NCBI GenBank assembly: GCA_022360275.1
Contig: JAKSDC010000130.1
Span: forward strand, 1 to 41,534
Direction of reading: 5' to 3'
Length of the DNA: 41,534 nt
DNA from: Chlorobiales bacterium
Lineage (GTDB): Bacteria > Bacteroidota > Chlorobiia > Chlorobiales > Chlorobiaceae
Shown: one piece after another, positions 1-8,510 of the stretch
Position numbering within the stretch: the stretch's first letter is position 1
Layout of the letters: every line of letters begins with the position of its first letter
Notes under the pieces: model-generated
What the model was told of the DNA's origin: nothing
Databases searched by the model: none
The model's input: the letters and a program-made list of their open reading frames with translations, nothing else
Program-made: the position numbers and the translations under genes

Positions 1-2
1 AT

Positions 3-518
3 TCTTTTCTCACAGCGACTACTCAGATGTGGGGAGCCATGGAGCTTTATGAGAAGGGCGAGGAGCAGAAAAGACAGTATATAATGGGTATGAAAACAAC
101 GCCAATAGAGCCTGAGTTTACCTTTACTTATTTCAATACACTGTTGGATGATCTTACGAATGGGAAGAAGCGAAGTGCTAAATCCTTGTTGACACAAGAC
201 CAGATTATCCCGGGATTGGGCAATGCAATTGCTCAAGACATTCTTTTTCGGGCTCATCTTCATCCCAGACATGCGATTGCTGATCTGAACAAAGATCAGC
301 GACACACCTTGTACAGTGCGATTGTCGATACGGTGGGTGAGGTTACAGAGATGGGCGGCCGATATGACGAATATGACTTGTACAACAATCCGGGAGGCTA
401 TATTCGCAAAATGGACAAAAATGCCGTTGGGCGTCCTTGTCCTGAGTGCGGGGCTGAGATAGAAAAGATTCAGTATTTGGGTGGAACCTGCTATTTCTGT
501 CCGAACTGTCAACAATGA
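3..518 (+). CDS. Fpg/Nei-family DNA glycosylase, C-terminal part (5' truncated by window edge)
   Basis: The frame is open from the first complete codon at base 3, so the gene begins outside the window and only about 171 C-terminal residues are seen (the family is usually near 270). The visible part holds the helix-two-turn-helix DNA-binding region, with the family-typical stretch QIIPGLGNAIAQDILF, and a C-terminal zinc finger (CPEC, then CPNC near the end, followed by QQ). These enzymes excise oxidised bases from DNA by a beta-lyase mechanism. The catalytic N-terminal proline cannot be checked. Whether it is an Fpg or an endonuclease VIII type cannot be decided from this half. The next gene follows closely on the same strand. 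Confidence 0.85.
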   Translation, partial: SFLTATTQMWGAMELYEKGEEQKRQYIMGMKTTPIEPEFTFTYFNTLLDDLTNGKKRSAKSLLTQDQIIPGLGNAIAQDILFRAHLHPRHAIADLNKDQRHTLYSAIVDTVGEVTEMGGRYDEYDLYNNPGGYIRKMDKNAVGRPCPECGAEIEKIQYLGGTCYFCPNCQQ

Positions 519-561
519 AGCGCAACATGCAAATGTAAACTATCGAGCACCTTTATTTTTA

Positions 562-885
562 GTGTTGTTATTTCAAAACATCTTTTCCTCATTACCGGAA
601 GACTTGTCAGATGAAGTCGTTGAAGACCTGGTTCGGTCTTCGAATGTGCGTATTGAGCGTATCGTTTCAGATGGTCATGCTTCACCGGAAACCGGCTGGT
701 ATGACCAGGATGAATCGGAGTGGGTGATTGTGCTCGACGGATCGGGATCGATTCTGTTTGAAAACGGGGATGAGGTTGTTTTGCGTGCCGGCGATTATAT
801 CAACATCCCGGCGCATACGAAACACAAAGTGCTCTGGACCGAAAAAAACAAGCTGACGATCTGGCTGGCTGTTTTCTATAGATAA
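562..885 (+). CDS. Cupin-domain protein
   Basis: A small protein of about 107 residues. A single cupin barrel is recognisable from EWVIVLDGSGSILFENGD (motif 1 region) and AGDYINIPAHTKHKVLWT (motif 2, with metal-ligand-like histidines in PAHTKHKV). Similar stand-alone cupins near 105-110 residues are common in bacteria and are often annotated only as cupin proteins, so no substrate can be assigned. The open frame extends back into the glycosylase gene. A start at the GTG at 562 or TTG at 565 is preferred because it removes the overlap and matches the usual length. No clear Shine-Dalgarno sequence is visible and no ATG is available before the domain, so the exact start is uncertain. Confidence 0.75.
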   Translation: MLLFQNIFSSLPEDLSDEVVEDLVRSSNVRIERIVSDGHASPETGWYDQDESEWVIVLDGSGSILFENGDEVVLRAGDYINIPAHTKHKVLWTEKNKLTIWLAVFYR

Positions 886-891
886 TCGTAC

Positions 892-1173
892 CTATTCATT
901 TTTGATCAGGGGAAGCTGGTTGACTGTGTTGAATCCGGCATCTTCGATGATTTTTTTGACTTCGGGAGCACAGCCGGCAAAGTTGAGTTTGTGCAGGACG
1001 CGGGCGATGGTGAATATCTTGCCTTCGATCGGCAGGAACTTGTTGACGACAATAATGTTGTCTTCTCTCAACCGGCAGTCACCGCCCAGAAAGTTTCCTT
1101 TTTCATAGCGCAGCTTGTAACCGCTTTGCGTTACAGTCGTCTCAAGGAGCTCCAGTTTCTTTGTTTTCTTCAT
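892..1173 (-). CDS. Small hypothetical protein (93 aa)
   Basis: I do not recognise a named family. The protein begins MKKTKKLELLETTVTQ, is soluble and mixed alpha/beta in appearance, and contains GGDCRLREDNIIVVNKF and a second cysteine in NFAGCAPEVKK. The start at 1173 is chosen because the reverse strand shows a GAGGAGA Shine-Dalgarno-like sequence just upstream; the longer open frame has no such support and overlaps the upstream gene. It lies 22 bases after the stop of the oligopeptide-type permease and is probably cotranscribed with it. The opposite strand also has open frames here, but the ribosome site and composition favour this one. Confidence 0.65.
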   Translation of the reverse strand: MKKTKKLELLETTVTQSGYKLRYEKGNFLGGDCRLREDNIIVVNKFLPIEGKIFTIARVLHKLNFAGCAPEVKKIIEDAGFNTVNQLPLIKNE

Positions 1174-1195
1174 AACGTATCTCCTCTGATATCCA

Positions 1196-2680
1196 TTATC
1201 CTCGCATTCTGGGGTCGAGTGCATCGCGGACACCATCCCCGATCAGGTTGAAGCATACGACGGTTGTGAGTATCGCTATGCCGGGAAATGTTGAAATCCA
1301 CCAGTGGTTGAGCAGGCTGTCACGGCCTTCGTTGATAATGTTGCCCCAGCTTGGTGTCGGGGGCTGGACGCCGAGGCCGAGGAAAGATAGTCCTGCTTCG
1401 GTAAGGATGATACTGCCGATCCGGAGTGTTGCCGCTACGATAACCGGCGTCAGTGTATTAGGCACAAGGTGCCGGAAGATAATTCGCATGTTTGAGAGGC
1501 CAAGCGATTTTGCGGCGAGAATAAACTCCTGCTCCTTGAGCGACAGCACCTGACTGCGCACAATACGGGCGACGCCCATCCAGCCCGTGAATGAAAGGGT
1601 GATCACAATCAGAAAGATCGAGTTGCCGAACGTCGCGATGATAATGAGAATCAGGAACAGGGCGGGAAACGCTATCAAAACATCGACAATTCGCATGAGT
1701 GTGTTGTCGACAATTCCTCCGAAATAGCCTGATGAAACTCCGACGACCGTGCCCAGGGTGACCGAGATCAGAACGACAAGGAATCCGATCGACAGCGAGA
1801 TTCTCGACCCGTAGATGACCCTGCTCAGGATATCCCGACCGTACTGGTCGGTTCCGAGAAAGAACGAACGCGAAACAATGAAGCCGGGTTTCCCTCCATT
1901 GTATTCCTTGTTGCCTGCAAGTGCTTCGACGGATATTGTTTTCTCCCTCGGCCCTTGCTGGTAAATGACTTGTTCACCCTCGATCCGGTAGCTGTCGACA
2001 AAGCGCAGCTTGTTGGGTTCGTTTCGGGTTTTCAGCACCTGAAAATCGCCGATAAGGGTATTGGTGAGCTTGTCACTCAGTGCGTCTCCTTTACGCAGCG
2101 GGATGGTAACCCCTTTCTTTTCTTCGAGTACAAGCGCATCGACACGGGCCAGGGGCTGCTGGTATGCTGTGACAAGGAAATCCTGTTGTTCATAAGGGCT
2201 GAACGGTGAGACAAAAGGAGCGAGAAAAGCGGTCGAATACAGGATGAAGACAATAACCGACGCCTGGAGGGCGATAGTGTGTTTTTTAAAGGATTGCCAT
2301 CCGATTTCACGGAGGCTCAATTCTCCCTCAGAGTGATTCCGGTTCCCTCCAAGGTTTTTTTTCAACGTCCGTACGGAAAAAACTGCCAGAAGCAGCGGGG
2401 CGAGGATGACGTAAAGCGCAGCTACCCAGAACTCGAGAATTTCCAGGGTGAAAACCTGCCGGAAGCTTTCCGGTGAGACGGCAAGGAGCGTGATACCGAT
2501 AAAGAGAGAATGCAGGCTTATCAATACCAATTCATGACGCCACAGGAGTATGGCAAAAAAGGCGATAAATGAAACAAGAAAGAAAAGTCCTGAACCTCTC
2601 TTTTTCAACCGCAGGAGACCCAGTCCCGGTACAATCAGGTCATAGAGTGGAAGCTGTTTTTTTTGAGACGGCTCTTTCAC
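1196..2680 (-). CDS. Oligopeptide/dipeptide-type ABC transporter permease (DppC/OppC family) with long N-terminal extension
   Basis: Inner-membrane permease of a binding-protein-dependent ABC importer. The C-terminal half has the BPD_transp_1 fold with the EAA-loop signature (EQEFILAAKSLGLSNMRIIF) that contacts the ATPase, and ends GVRDALDPRMRG as DppC/OppC proteins do. An OppC_N-like segment with a hydrophobic helix lies near residues 125-160. Before it is an unusual N-terminal extension of about 110 residues with three or four predicted helices, so the protein (about 494 aa) is much longer than the usual 300. The periplasmic loop between the first OppC helix and the permease core is also long (about 110 residues). 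The frame remains open to a TTG inside the upstream terminator; a GTG at 2680 is preferred. No ATPase or partner permease is adjacent. Confidence 0.85.
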   Translation of the reverse strand: MKEPSQKKQLPLYDLIVPGLGLLRLKKRGSGLFFLVSFIAFFAILLWRHELVLISLHSLFIGITLLAVSPESFRQVFTLEILEFWVAALYVILAPLLLAVFSVRTLKKNLGGNRNHSEGELSLREIGWQSFKKHTIALQASVIVFILYSTAFLAPFVSPFSPYEQQDFLVTAYQQPLARVDALVLEEKKGVTIPLRKGDALSDKLTNTLIGDFQVLKTRNEPNKLRFVDSYRIEGEQVIYQQGPREKTISVEALAGNKEYNGGKPGFIVSRSFFLGTDQYGRDILSRVIYGSRISLSIGFLVVLISVTLGTVVGVSSGYFGGIVDNTLMRIVDVLIAFPALFLILIIIATFGNSIFLIVITLSFTGWMGVARIVRSQVLSLKEQEFILAAKSLGLSNMRIIFRHLVPNTLTPVIVAATLRIGSIILTEAGLSFLGLGVQPPTPSWGNIINEGRDSLLNHWWISTFPGIAILTTVVCFNLIGDGVRDALDPRMRG

Positions 2681-2708
2681 GGATAATGACGGGTTGTCTT
2701 TTTTCCAT

Positions 2709-2743
2709 AAAAAAAGCTGCTTTTTGCCCAAAAAGCAGCTTTT
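2709..2743 (-). terminator. Rho-independent terminator of prs-rplY
   Basis: A perfect 14-bp inverted repeat (2712-2725 and 2730-2743) with a four-base loop. Read on the minus strand the stem is followed by a run of T (A on the plus strand, 2709-2715). It sits 28 bases after the rplY stop, which fits termination of the prs-rplY transcript. Confidence 0.85.
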
Positions 2744-2770
2744 CAGTACTCTCTTAAGCAGAGGAAGCTC

Positions 2771-3397
2771 TTACTCCTCGGTGGTGGTGTCGATTTCTTC
2801 TGCAGCTTCTTCAACGTCGGTTTCGGGTTCTTCAGCCTCTACTTTTGGAGCAAGGATGGACACAACGGGAGTATCGGGATCACCCATAATCTCGAACTTT
2901 CCATCAAAAGTTTCGGCAGGAATTTCACTGATATGCATTGTTTGGCCGAGTTCCAGTCCCGAAATATCGATGGTAAGATGCTGCGGAATGTTCGATGGTT
3001 TGCCTTTTACGGTTAGTGTGTGCTGGATGACCTGCATGTTTCCTCCGGCAACGACACCGGGAGATTCTCCTGTAAAGCTGGTCGGTATCTCCATTTCCAA
3101 AACTTCTCCAGCAGAGAAAAACTGAAAATCAGCATGTATCACCTGGTCGGTAACCCGGTCAAACTGGACATCTTTCAGAAAAGAGCGTTTTTTTCCACCG
3201 TCAGGAAACTCAAGCTCGACGATGCGTGATGCTGATGAATGCACCAGTTTATCGAGAGAGAGCTCACTGACACAAACATGAACGGTTGCTATCCCTTTCT
3301 GGTATACAACTGCAGGAACTTTGCCTTCCTTGCGTAATTTTTTTGCTTCGTTTTTGTTACAAATACGAGGTTCAACGTTGAGTACGATACTTTCCAT
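2771..3397 (-). CDS. rplY: 50S ribosomal protein L25 (general stress protein Ctc form)
   Basis: The N-terminal L25 domain (about residues 1-95, with KLRKEGKVPAVVYQKG) binds 5S rRNA. The C-terminal TL5/Ctc domain follows (about 100-185, with GESPGVVAGGNMQ and LTIDISGLELGQTMHISE), and the protein ends in an acidic glutamate-rich tail. At 208 residues it has the length of the two-domain Ctc form. The ATG lies one base after the prs stop codon, so the two genes are translationally adjacent and form the classic prs-rplY pair. A strong terminator follows immediately. Confidence 0.95.
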   Translation of the reverse strand: MESIVLNVEPRICNKNEAKKLRKEGKVPAVVYQKGIATVHVCVSELSLDKLVHSSASRIVELEFPDGGKKRSFLKDVQFDRVTDQVIHADFQFFSAGEVLEMEIPTSFTGESPGVVAGGNMQVIQHTLTVKGKPSNIPQHLTIDISGLELGQTMHISEIPAETFDGKFEIMGDPDTPVVSILAPKVEAEEPETDVEEAAEEIDTTTEE

Positions 3398-3398
3398 G

Positions 3399-4394
3399 CT
3401 ATTCCTTGATCTCTTTTATCGCTTGAGTATGATTGTTGGTGATTTTTGAAAGATTTTTACTGTCGAACAGGCAGCTCACCGAATCGTCGCCGTAAATTCT
3501 CTTGATGGCTTCACCGAAAAGGTTACTTACCGTGACGGTTTCAAGTTTTGGTGACGGGGCGTGTCCGGTCACGACAGAATCGGTGATGATGACCTTTTCA
3601 AGCACGGAACCGTTGATGCGGTCAATGGCCGGACCGGAAAGGATGCCGTGTGTTGCTGCAGCGAATACTTTTCTGCCGCCGGCACCCTGTATCGCTTTTG
3701 CTGCGTTGACAAGAGTGCCTGCAGTGTCGATCATGTCGTCAACCAGAAGAACGTCTTTGCCTTCCACATCGCCAATGATATTCATGACTTCGGCTACATT
3801 TGCCTTTGGACGCCGTTTGTCGACAATGACAAGGTCGGTTCCAAGGGCTTCTGCAAAAGCTCTCGCAAGTTTTACACCGCCGACGTCAGGTGAAGCGACA
3901 ACGAGATTGCCGTTGAGGTTCATTTTGAGAATGTGATCGATAAGCACCACACTCGAATAAAGATGGTCGAACGGTATGTCGAAAAAACCCTGGATCTGTG
4001 CAGCATGCAGGTCCATGGTGAGTATACGGTTCGCGCCTGCTTTGGTAAGCAGGTTTGCAACAAGTTTAGCGGTTATGGCAACCCTTGGGCGATCTTTTCG
4101 ATCTTGTCGGGCATAACCGTAATATGGGATGACGGCAGTGATTCTTGCGGCTGATGAGCGTCTGGCGGCATCGATCATGATGAGCAGCTCCATCAGATTG
4201 TCGGCGGGAGGATTGGTCGACTGAATAATGAACAGGTCGGAGCCTCTTATGGACTCGAAATAGTTGACCGAGATTTCCCCGTCTGAAAAATTTTCTACCT
4301 TTGCGTTGCAAAGGGAAGTACCGAGGTAGTCGGCAATTTTTTCGGCTAAAGCGGTATTGCTTCGCCCCGCAAAAATTTTAATCGGATTTGCCAT
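3399..4394 (-). CDS. prs: Ribose-phosphate pyrophosphokinase
   Basis: Makes PRPP from ribose 5-phosphate and ATP for nucleotide, histidine, tryptophan and NAD synthesis. Typical class I features are visible: NPIKIFAGRSNTALAEKIA at the N terminus, the catalytic/regulatory flexible-loop region, DLHAAQIQGFFDIPFDHL, and the PRPP-binding loop VLLVDDMIDTAGTL. The start at 4394 (MANPIKIF) follows a GGGAGC ribosome site; an upstream in-frame extension has no support. The protein is 331 aa: about 22 residues follow the usual SVSxLF terminus, forming a basic tail with no recognised function. It is first in an operon with rplY and divergent from lpxD. Confidence 0.96.
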   Translation of the reverse strand: MANPIKIFAGRSNTALAEKIADYLGTSLCNAKVENFSDGEISVNYFESIRGSDLFIIQSTNPPADNLMELLIMIDAARRSSAARITAVIPYYGYARQDRKDRPRVAITAKLVANLLTKAGANRILTMDLHAAQIQGFFDIPFDHLYSSVVLIDHILKMNLNGNLVVASPDVGGVKLARAFAEALGTDLVIVDKRRPKANVAEVMNIIGDVEGKDVLLVDDMIDTAGTLVNAAKAIQGAGGRKVFAAATHGILSGPAIDRINGSVLEKVIITDSVVTGHAPSPKLETVTVSNLFGEAIKRIYGDDSVSCLFDSKNLSKITNNHTQAIKEIKE

Positions 4395-4421
4395 TGCTCC
4401 CTGCTTTTTCAAATGAAACGG

Positions 4422-4427
4422 ATTATA
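4422..4427 (-). promoter_or_regulatory. prs: Candidate -10 box for prs-rplY
   Basis: On the minus strand the hexamer TATAAT lies about 28 bases before the prs ATG, which would give a 5' leader near 20 bases. No good -35 hexamer is found at 16-18 bases upstream, so the call rests on the -10 match and its position in the prs/lpxD divergent gap. Confidence 0.4.
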
Positions 4428-4501
4428 TTGAGGCAGTGTTTGAATTCCCCTGTACTCAAAGAGCGTGCCGCAGACCTTCACAAAACCTCAATGCCGACGA
4501 A

Positions 4502-4507
4502 TATAAT
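4502..4507 (+). promoter_or_regulatory. lpxD: Candidate -10 box for lpxD
   Basis: TATAAT lies 22 bases before the lpxD ATG in the divergent intergenic region. A TTCACA sequence upstream could serve as -35 but the spacing is 19 bases, which is long. Treat as tentative. Confidence 0.35.
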
Positions 4508-4529
4508 AAAAATTGGCAGAAATTTAACA

Positions 4530-5624
4530 ATGAAGATACACGAGATACAAGCGTACCTTGAACGTTATTTTGACAAGGTTGAACTTGTCGGCAGTAGCGA
4601 CACCACTATTGACGGACCGGCGAAAATAGAAGATGCTACAAAAGGAAAGGTGAGTTTTGTAGCAAATGAAAAATATATCAGGTTTATAGGATCAACCAAA
4701 GCCTCACTGCTTATTGTTGGTGAAAAAACACCCACCCCACAATATAGCGACCGCCTGAATTTCCTGAAAGTAAAAGATCCCTATACCGCGTTTGTTTTTG
4801 TGCTTCAAAAGTTTTCAGCGCCCCGGGTGATTGCCGCTCCAGGCGTTTGCTCTTCCGCGGTCATAGGTGAAAACGTTACACTGGGGGAAAACGTTTCTAT
4901 CGGAGAGCATGTGGTGATCGGAGACCATTGTATTATCGGTGATAACACGGTTATTGGCCCCAATACCGTCTTGATGGAGCGTGTGGCTGTAGGTCGGGAT
5001 TGCATGCTTTTTCCCAACATCGTCTGTTATGACGGAACCGTCTTGGGAGACCGCGTCACCATACACAGCGGCACGGTTGTCGGGGCTGACGGTTTCGGCT
5101 TTGCTCCACAGCCGGACGGCGCCTACATCAAGATTCCACAGATGGGTATCGTCGAGATACATGACGATGTCGAGATAGGCTCCAACAACACTATTGACCG
5201 GGCGACAATGGGCAGCACGGTTATTGAAAGGGGAGCGAAAATAGATAATCTCGTACAAATCGCCCATAACTGCAGGATAGGGGAGAACACGGTTATTGCT
5301 TCACAGGCAGGTATTTCCGGAAGCGTCACCATAGGAAAGCATTGCATGATCGGCGGCCAGGCCGGATTTGCCGGTCATCTTTCGATTCCCGACAGAACCC
5401 ATGTCGCTGCAAAAACAGGTGTTTCGAAATCGACGCATAAATGCGGCCAGACATTGAGAGGCATCCCTGCCCAGCCTATACGCGATCAGCTTCGCCAGGA
5501 AGCGTTACTGAGAAGTCTCGACAAGATGAAGCAGAAGCTCGATGCCCTGGAACGGGAAGTGAGGGAAATGAGGCAAGGGGAGGAAGGCAAAAGTCAAAGG
5601 TCAAGAGGTAAAAAAAGTGTCTAA
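4530..5624 (+). CDS. lpxD: UDP-3-O-acylglucosamine N-acyltransferase
   Basis: Third step of lipid A synthesis: transfers a 3-hydroxyacyl chain from acyl carrier protein to the amino group of UDP-3-O-acylglucosamine. The N-terminal uridine-binding domain (residues 1-95), a left-handed beta-helix of hexapeptide repeats (about 100-310) and a C-terminal helical tail are all present. The catalytic histidine is seen as H246 in LVQIAHNCRIG (E. coli H239), with GADGFGF preceding it. The start at 4530 (MKIHEIQAYL) gives 364 aa; the frame extends further upstream but runs across the divergent promoter region. The last dozen residues are basic and coincide with an intergenic-type repeat (see findings). 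Confidence 0.95.
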   Translation: MKIHEIQAYLERYFDKVELVGSSDTTIDGPAKIEDATKGKVSFVANEKYIRFIGSTKASLLIVGEKTPTPQYSDRLNFLKVKDPYTAFVFVLQKFSAPRVIAAPGVCSSAVIGENVTLGENVSIGEHVVIGDHCIIGDNTVIGPNTVLMERVAVGRDCMLFPNIVCYDGTVLGDRVTIHSGTVVGADGFGFAPQPDGAYIKIPQMGIVEIHDDVEIGSNNTIDRATMGSTVIERGAKIDNLVQIAHNCRIGENTVIASQAGISGSVTIGKHCMIGGQAGFAGHLSIPDRTHVAAKTGVSKSTHKCGQTLRGIPAQPIRDQLRQEALLRSLDKMKQKLDALEREVREMRQGEEGKSQRSRGKKSV

Positions 5625-5633
5625 CCACAAAGG

Positions 5634-8294
5634 TTATTCGAGGGTGCTGTTCAGATTCCAGTTATAGGGCAAATATTCAATCTTCAGCTTTGCCCGGTTC
5701 GAGGTAAGAAAAGCTTCTGTTTCCTCATCGGCATAGCGGGCAAGGTAATTGAGCAGTTCCGCTTTGTTTTTTCCGAAATCATGCTCATACCATTTAAATA
5801 TCTCTGAAAGGCGGACGGTGCCGTTTTCTTTGTCTTTTTCAAGTCCGCCCCGGTTGATAAAGCTCCTGGTGGCGATATCGAGCTGGTCGTCGATATATTC
5901 CGGATCGTAAAATTCAATGGGCGGGCAGGAACTCGACGCGCAGACAAGGGCGAAATGGATTCGCGAGTCGAATTCCTCGATCATCAAGGGAAGCCTTGAA
6001 TCGAAGGGTGAAAACGGTCGAAGCCGAAACGCAGGGTGTGGACGGTTTTTGCGGAGTATGCCGTGTTCTATGTCGTCAGGAGTAAAAAACTTGCCGCCGA
6101 TGGTGTAGCCGATTCTCCCGAAAAAACTGAGAATTTCCAGAACAGAGTTCTGGATATCGAATTCAATGACGCCATGGATAATGAGGATGTTGTAAATGTT
6201 TACCCAGAAAGCTTTCTTTTCGTTGTCGCCATTAAGCGACTCGGGATGGAACGACCTGAGGCTTGCAGCAAGCCTCAGGTATTCGCGGAAGCGTTCCGAT
6301 TGTTTCATCGCCCGGTAATTGACTCTTCCCGTGGAGATGTTGAAAAAGGCTCCCTGCAATCGTCCGAGAAGTTGTTTGAGACGAGCAGCAATTTCGGCAT
6401 CGGTTGCTTTTATCGTTTCAGGATCATCGTTTAAGGTTGCCTGAAAAGGTATGAGTTTGCGTAGTCTGTCGACGAGCGGTATTCGGGCTTTTTCCTCGAA
6501 CGAGCGCCCGCGGGCGCTTAAAATAGCCGTTACGGCATTGATATAGCCAATATGGCTGAAAGCCTGGGGGAAATTGCCAAGCATTTCGCCGGTACTGCTG
6601 TTGAACTCTTCGGAGAACAACCCGAGATGATTTGCCGAACGAAGGGTTTCTTTCATCAGCTTTTCTGCTTCTGCTATCCTGTTGGAACGTGCAAGGCATT
6701 CGGTAAGCCAGAAATTGCAGAGAACGAATTCTCCTTCCTTTCCTTCGAGTCCGTCGTCGGCTTTATAGCGGCTGAGAAACCCGTTTTGCATGAGTTCTCC
6801 GGTGCAGGCATTAATCGTGCCCTGTACTCGTTCGTCTTCTATGGGGAGGAAGTTGACCAGTGGGAGAAGGAGAAGGCTGGCGTCGAGCTCCCGGGAGCCG
6901 TAGCGCTGGACAAAACTTTGTTTCTCTTTATCGAAGCCTTTTTCAAGGATGTCTTTTTTGATGGCTTCCCTTTCTTCAATCCACTTGGTTACCGGGGCTT
7001 CGAAGCCGTATCGTCTTGCAATGATAATGCCTCTGTCAAGGGCAACCCAGCACATGACTTTGGAATACACAAAATGGTGCGGGCCGTTTCTGACTTCCCA
7101 GATGCCGTCATCGGGTTTTTGCCAGTTATTGAGTGCCATGTTGCAAATGTCCCGGAAAAAGGGCCATAACTCCTCGTCTATTTTTCCGGCATAATCGGAG
7201 AGTCTGAGTGCTGCGTCCATGACCTCTCCGTAGATGTCCCATTGGTTTTGTATATGAGCAAGGTTGCCGATGCGGACCGGCTTTGAGTTTTTATGGCCCT
7301 TCAAATGGTCGAGTTCCTTTTCCTGGAGCATCTCTTCCCCACGGATGGAATACATTATCTGCATGTTCTCGCTTTCATGCCGGCGATATGTTGAGTGGAG
7401 CCAGCGGATAAAACTGTCGGCTTCCGTGATGTGCCCGAGCGAAAAGAGTGCTTTGAGTGTAAACGAGGCGTCGCGAAGCCATGTAAAGCGGTAGTCCCAG
7501 TTTCGTTCCCCGCCGATTGCTTCGGGAAGGGAGGTTGTGGCTGCAGCAGCTATTGCTCCGGTAGGATGAAAGGTGAGGAGCTTGAGGACCAGAAGAGAGC
7601 GGTTGATAAAAGCGGTATGCTCTCCGAGAAACGCACAATGTTCACCTAAACAGTTATGCAGCCAGTTCTTCCAGAAATCGATGTCCTTCTGCAGGCTGCA
7701 GGAGACGGTGCCTGTATCGGCATGGTCGCCGTATATTAGGATGAAACTGGCTTTCTCTTCAGCAGCAAGGGAAAAGTCAATGATCACGCGGCCGTTGCCG
7801 CATTCCTGAACGGTGCTTCTTTGAAGCGAATGAATGAGTGTCAGGGGATGCTCGTGGCTGAAAGCCTTAACCATGTTTTCGTGACAGCTGACCACAGGAA
7901 AAGTTCTGGCGTAATTGGGTCTTGGGACGAAAGTAAGCCGGAACTCCATGGTACCCTTTCGCATTTCAAGACAGCGATCTATCCGGTGTTCTTTCGGTGC
8001 GGCCAAATGTTCGGTTTCGACAGGCATGAAATCATACAGAGCGGCTTCTCCTTCATCGGCCGTAAAGGTGCAGAGCAGTACGTTGGTATCGTCAACATAT
8101 GATTGCGAGGAGGTAAAGACACCCTTCGGCTGAATACTGAAATAGCCGCCTTTTTCATCGTCCAGCAGCGAAGCGAATATTGTAGGGGAGTCGAGGAACG
8201 GCATGGAACAGTAGTCGATCGAGCCGTTTCCCGAGACAAGTGCAACGGAGTGCATGTCTCCGATGAGTCCGTATTCAGAAATCTCCCGGTACAT
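5634..8294 (-). CDS. GH15 glucoamylase/trehalase-like protein fused to a C-terminal DUF547 domain
   Basis: An 886-residue two-module protein. Residues 1 to about 600 form a bacterial GH15 protein: an N-terminal beta-sandwich region starting SEYGLIGDMHSVALVS, then the (alpha/alpha)6 barrel with WDYRFTWLRDASFTLKAL (about 266-283), DDGIWEVR with a probable general-acid Glu near residue 400, and SEEFNSSTGEMLGNFPQAFSH with the second catalytic Glu near 562. GH15 enzymes hydrolyse alpha-glucans or trehalose. Residues about 655-870 match DUF547 (KKAFWVNIYNILIIHGVIE; RIHFALVCASSSCPP), a family of unknown function with a conserved Cys-Pro-Pro motif. No signal peptide is seen, so it is probably cytoplasmic. 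It is convergent with lpxD (9 bases apart) and monocistronic as seen here. Substrate is not predictable. Confidence 0.88.
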   Translation of the reverse strand: MYREISEYGLIGDMHSVALVSGNGSIDYCSMPFLDSPTIFASLLDDEKGGYFSIQPKGVFTSSQSYVDDTNVLLCTFTADEGEAALYDFMPVETEHLAAPKEHRIDRCLEMRKGTMEFRLTFVPRPNYARTFPVVSCHENMVKAFSHEHPLTLIHSLQRSTVQECGNGRVIIDFSLAAEEKASFILIYGDHADTGTVSCSLQKDIDFWKNWLHNCLGEHCAFLGEHTAFINRSLLVLKLLTFHPTGAIAAAATTSLPEAIGGERNWDYRFTWLRDASFTLKALFSLGHITEADSFIRWLHSTYRRHESENMQIMYSIRGEEMLQEKELDHLKGHKNSKPVRIGNLAHIQNQWDIYGEVMDAALRLSDYAGKIDEELWPFFRDICNMALNNWQKPDDGIWEVRNGPHHFVYSKVMCWVALDRGIIIARRYGFEAPVTKWIEEREAIKKDILEKGFDKEKQSFVQRYGSRELDASLLLLPLVNFLPIEDERVQGTINACTGELMQNGFLSRYKADDGLEGKEGEFVLCNFWLTECLARSNRIAEAEKLMKETLRSANHLGLFSEEFNSSTGEMLGNFPQAFSHIGYINAVTAILSARGRSFEEKARIPLVDRLRKLIPFQATLNDDPETIKATDAEIAARLKQLLGRLQGAFFNISTGRVNYRAMKQSERFREYLRLAASLRSFHPESLNGDNEKKAFWVNIYNILIIHGVIEFDIQNSVLEILSFFGRIGYTIGGKFFTPDDIEHGILRKNRPHPAFRLRPFSPFDSRLPLMIEEFDSRIHFALVCASSSCPPIEFYDPEYIDDQLDIATRSFINRGGLEKDKENGTVRLSEIFKWYEHDFGKNKAELLNYLARYADEETEAFLTSNRAKLKIEYLPYNWNLNSTLE

Positions 8295-8510
8295 GTTTTT
8301 TTTCGGCTGCTGGGTCTAAAAGATGCATCTCTACCCGGTTGCCTGGTCAAGCGGAGAGTATACCATTATAATACGCAAAAATGTTCAAAGGCCTGAAAGC
8401 GCTCTGTTTTAAGCGAATTTTAAGCTTTTGTTCAGGGTGGTTTAAGAGAGCTGTCCGTACCTTTTTACAGATGATCAACAGATGTTCCTATATTTTTAAA
8501 AAGGATAAAC

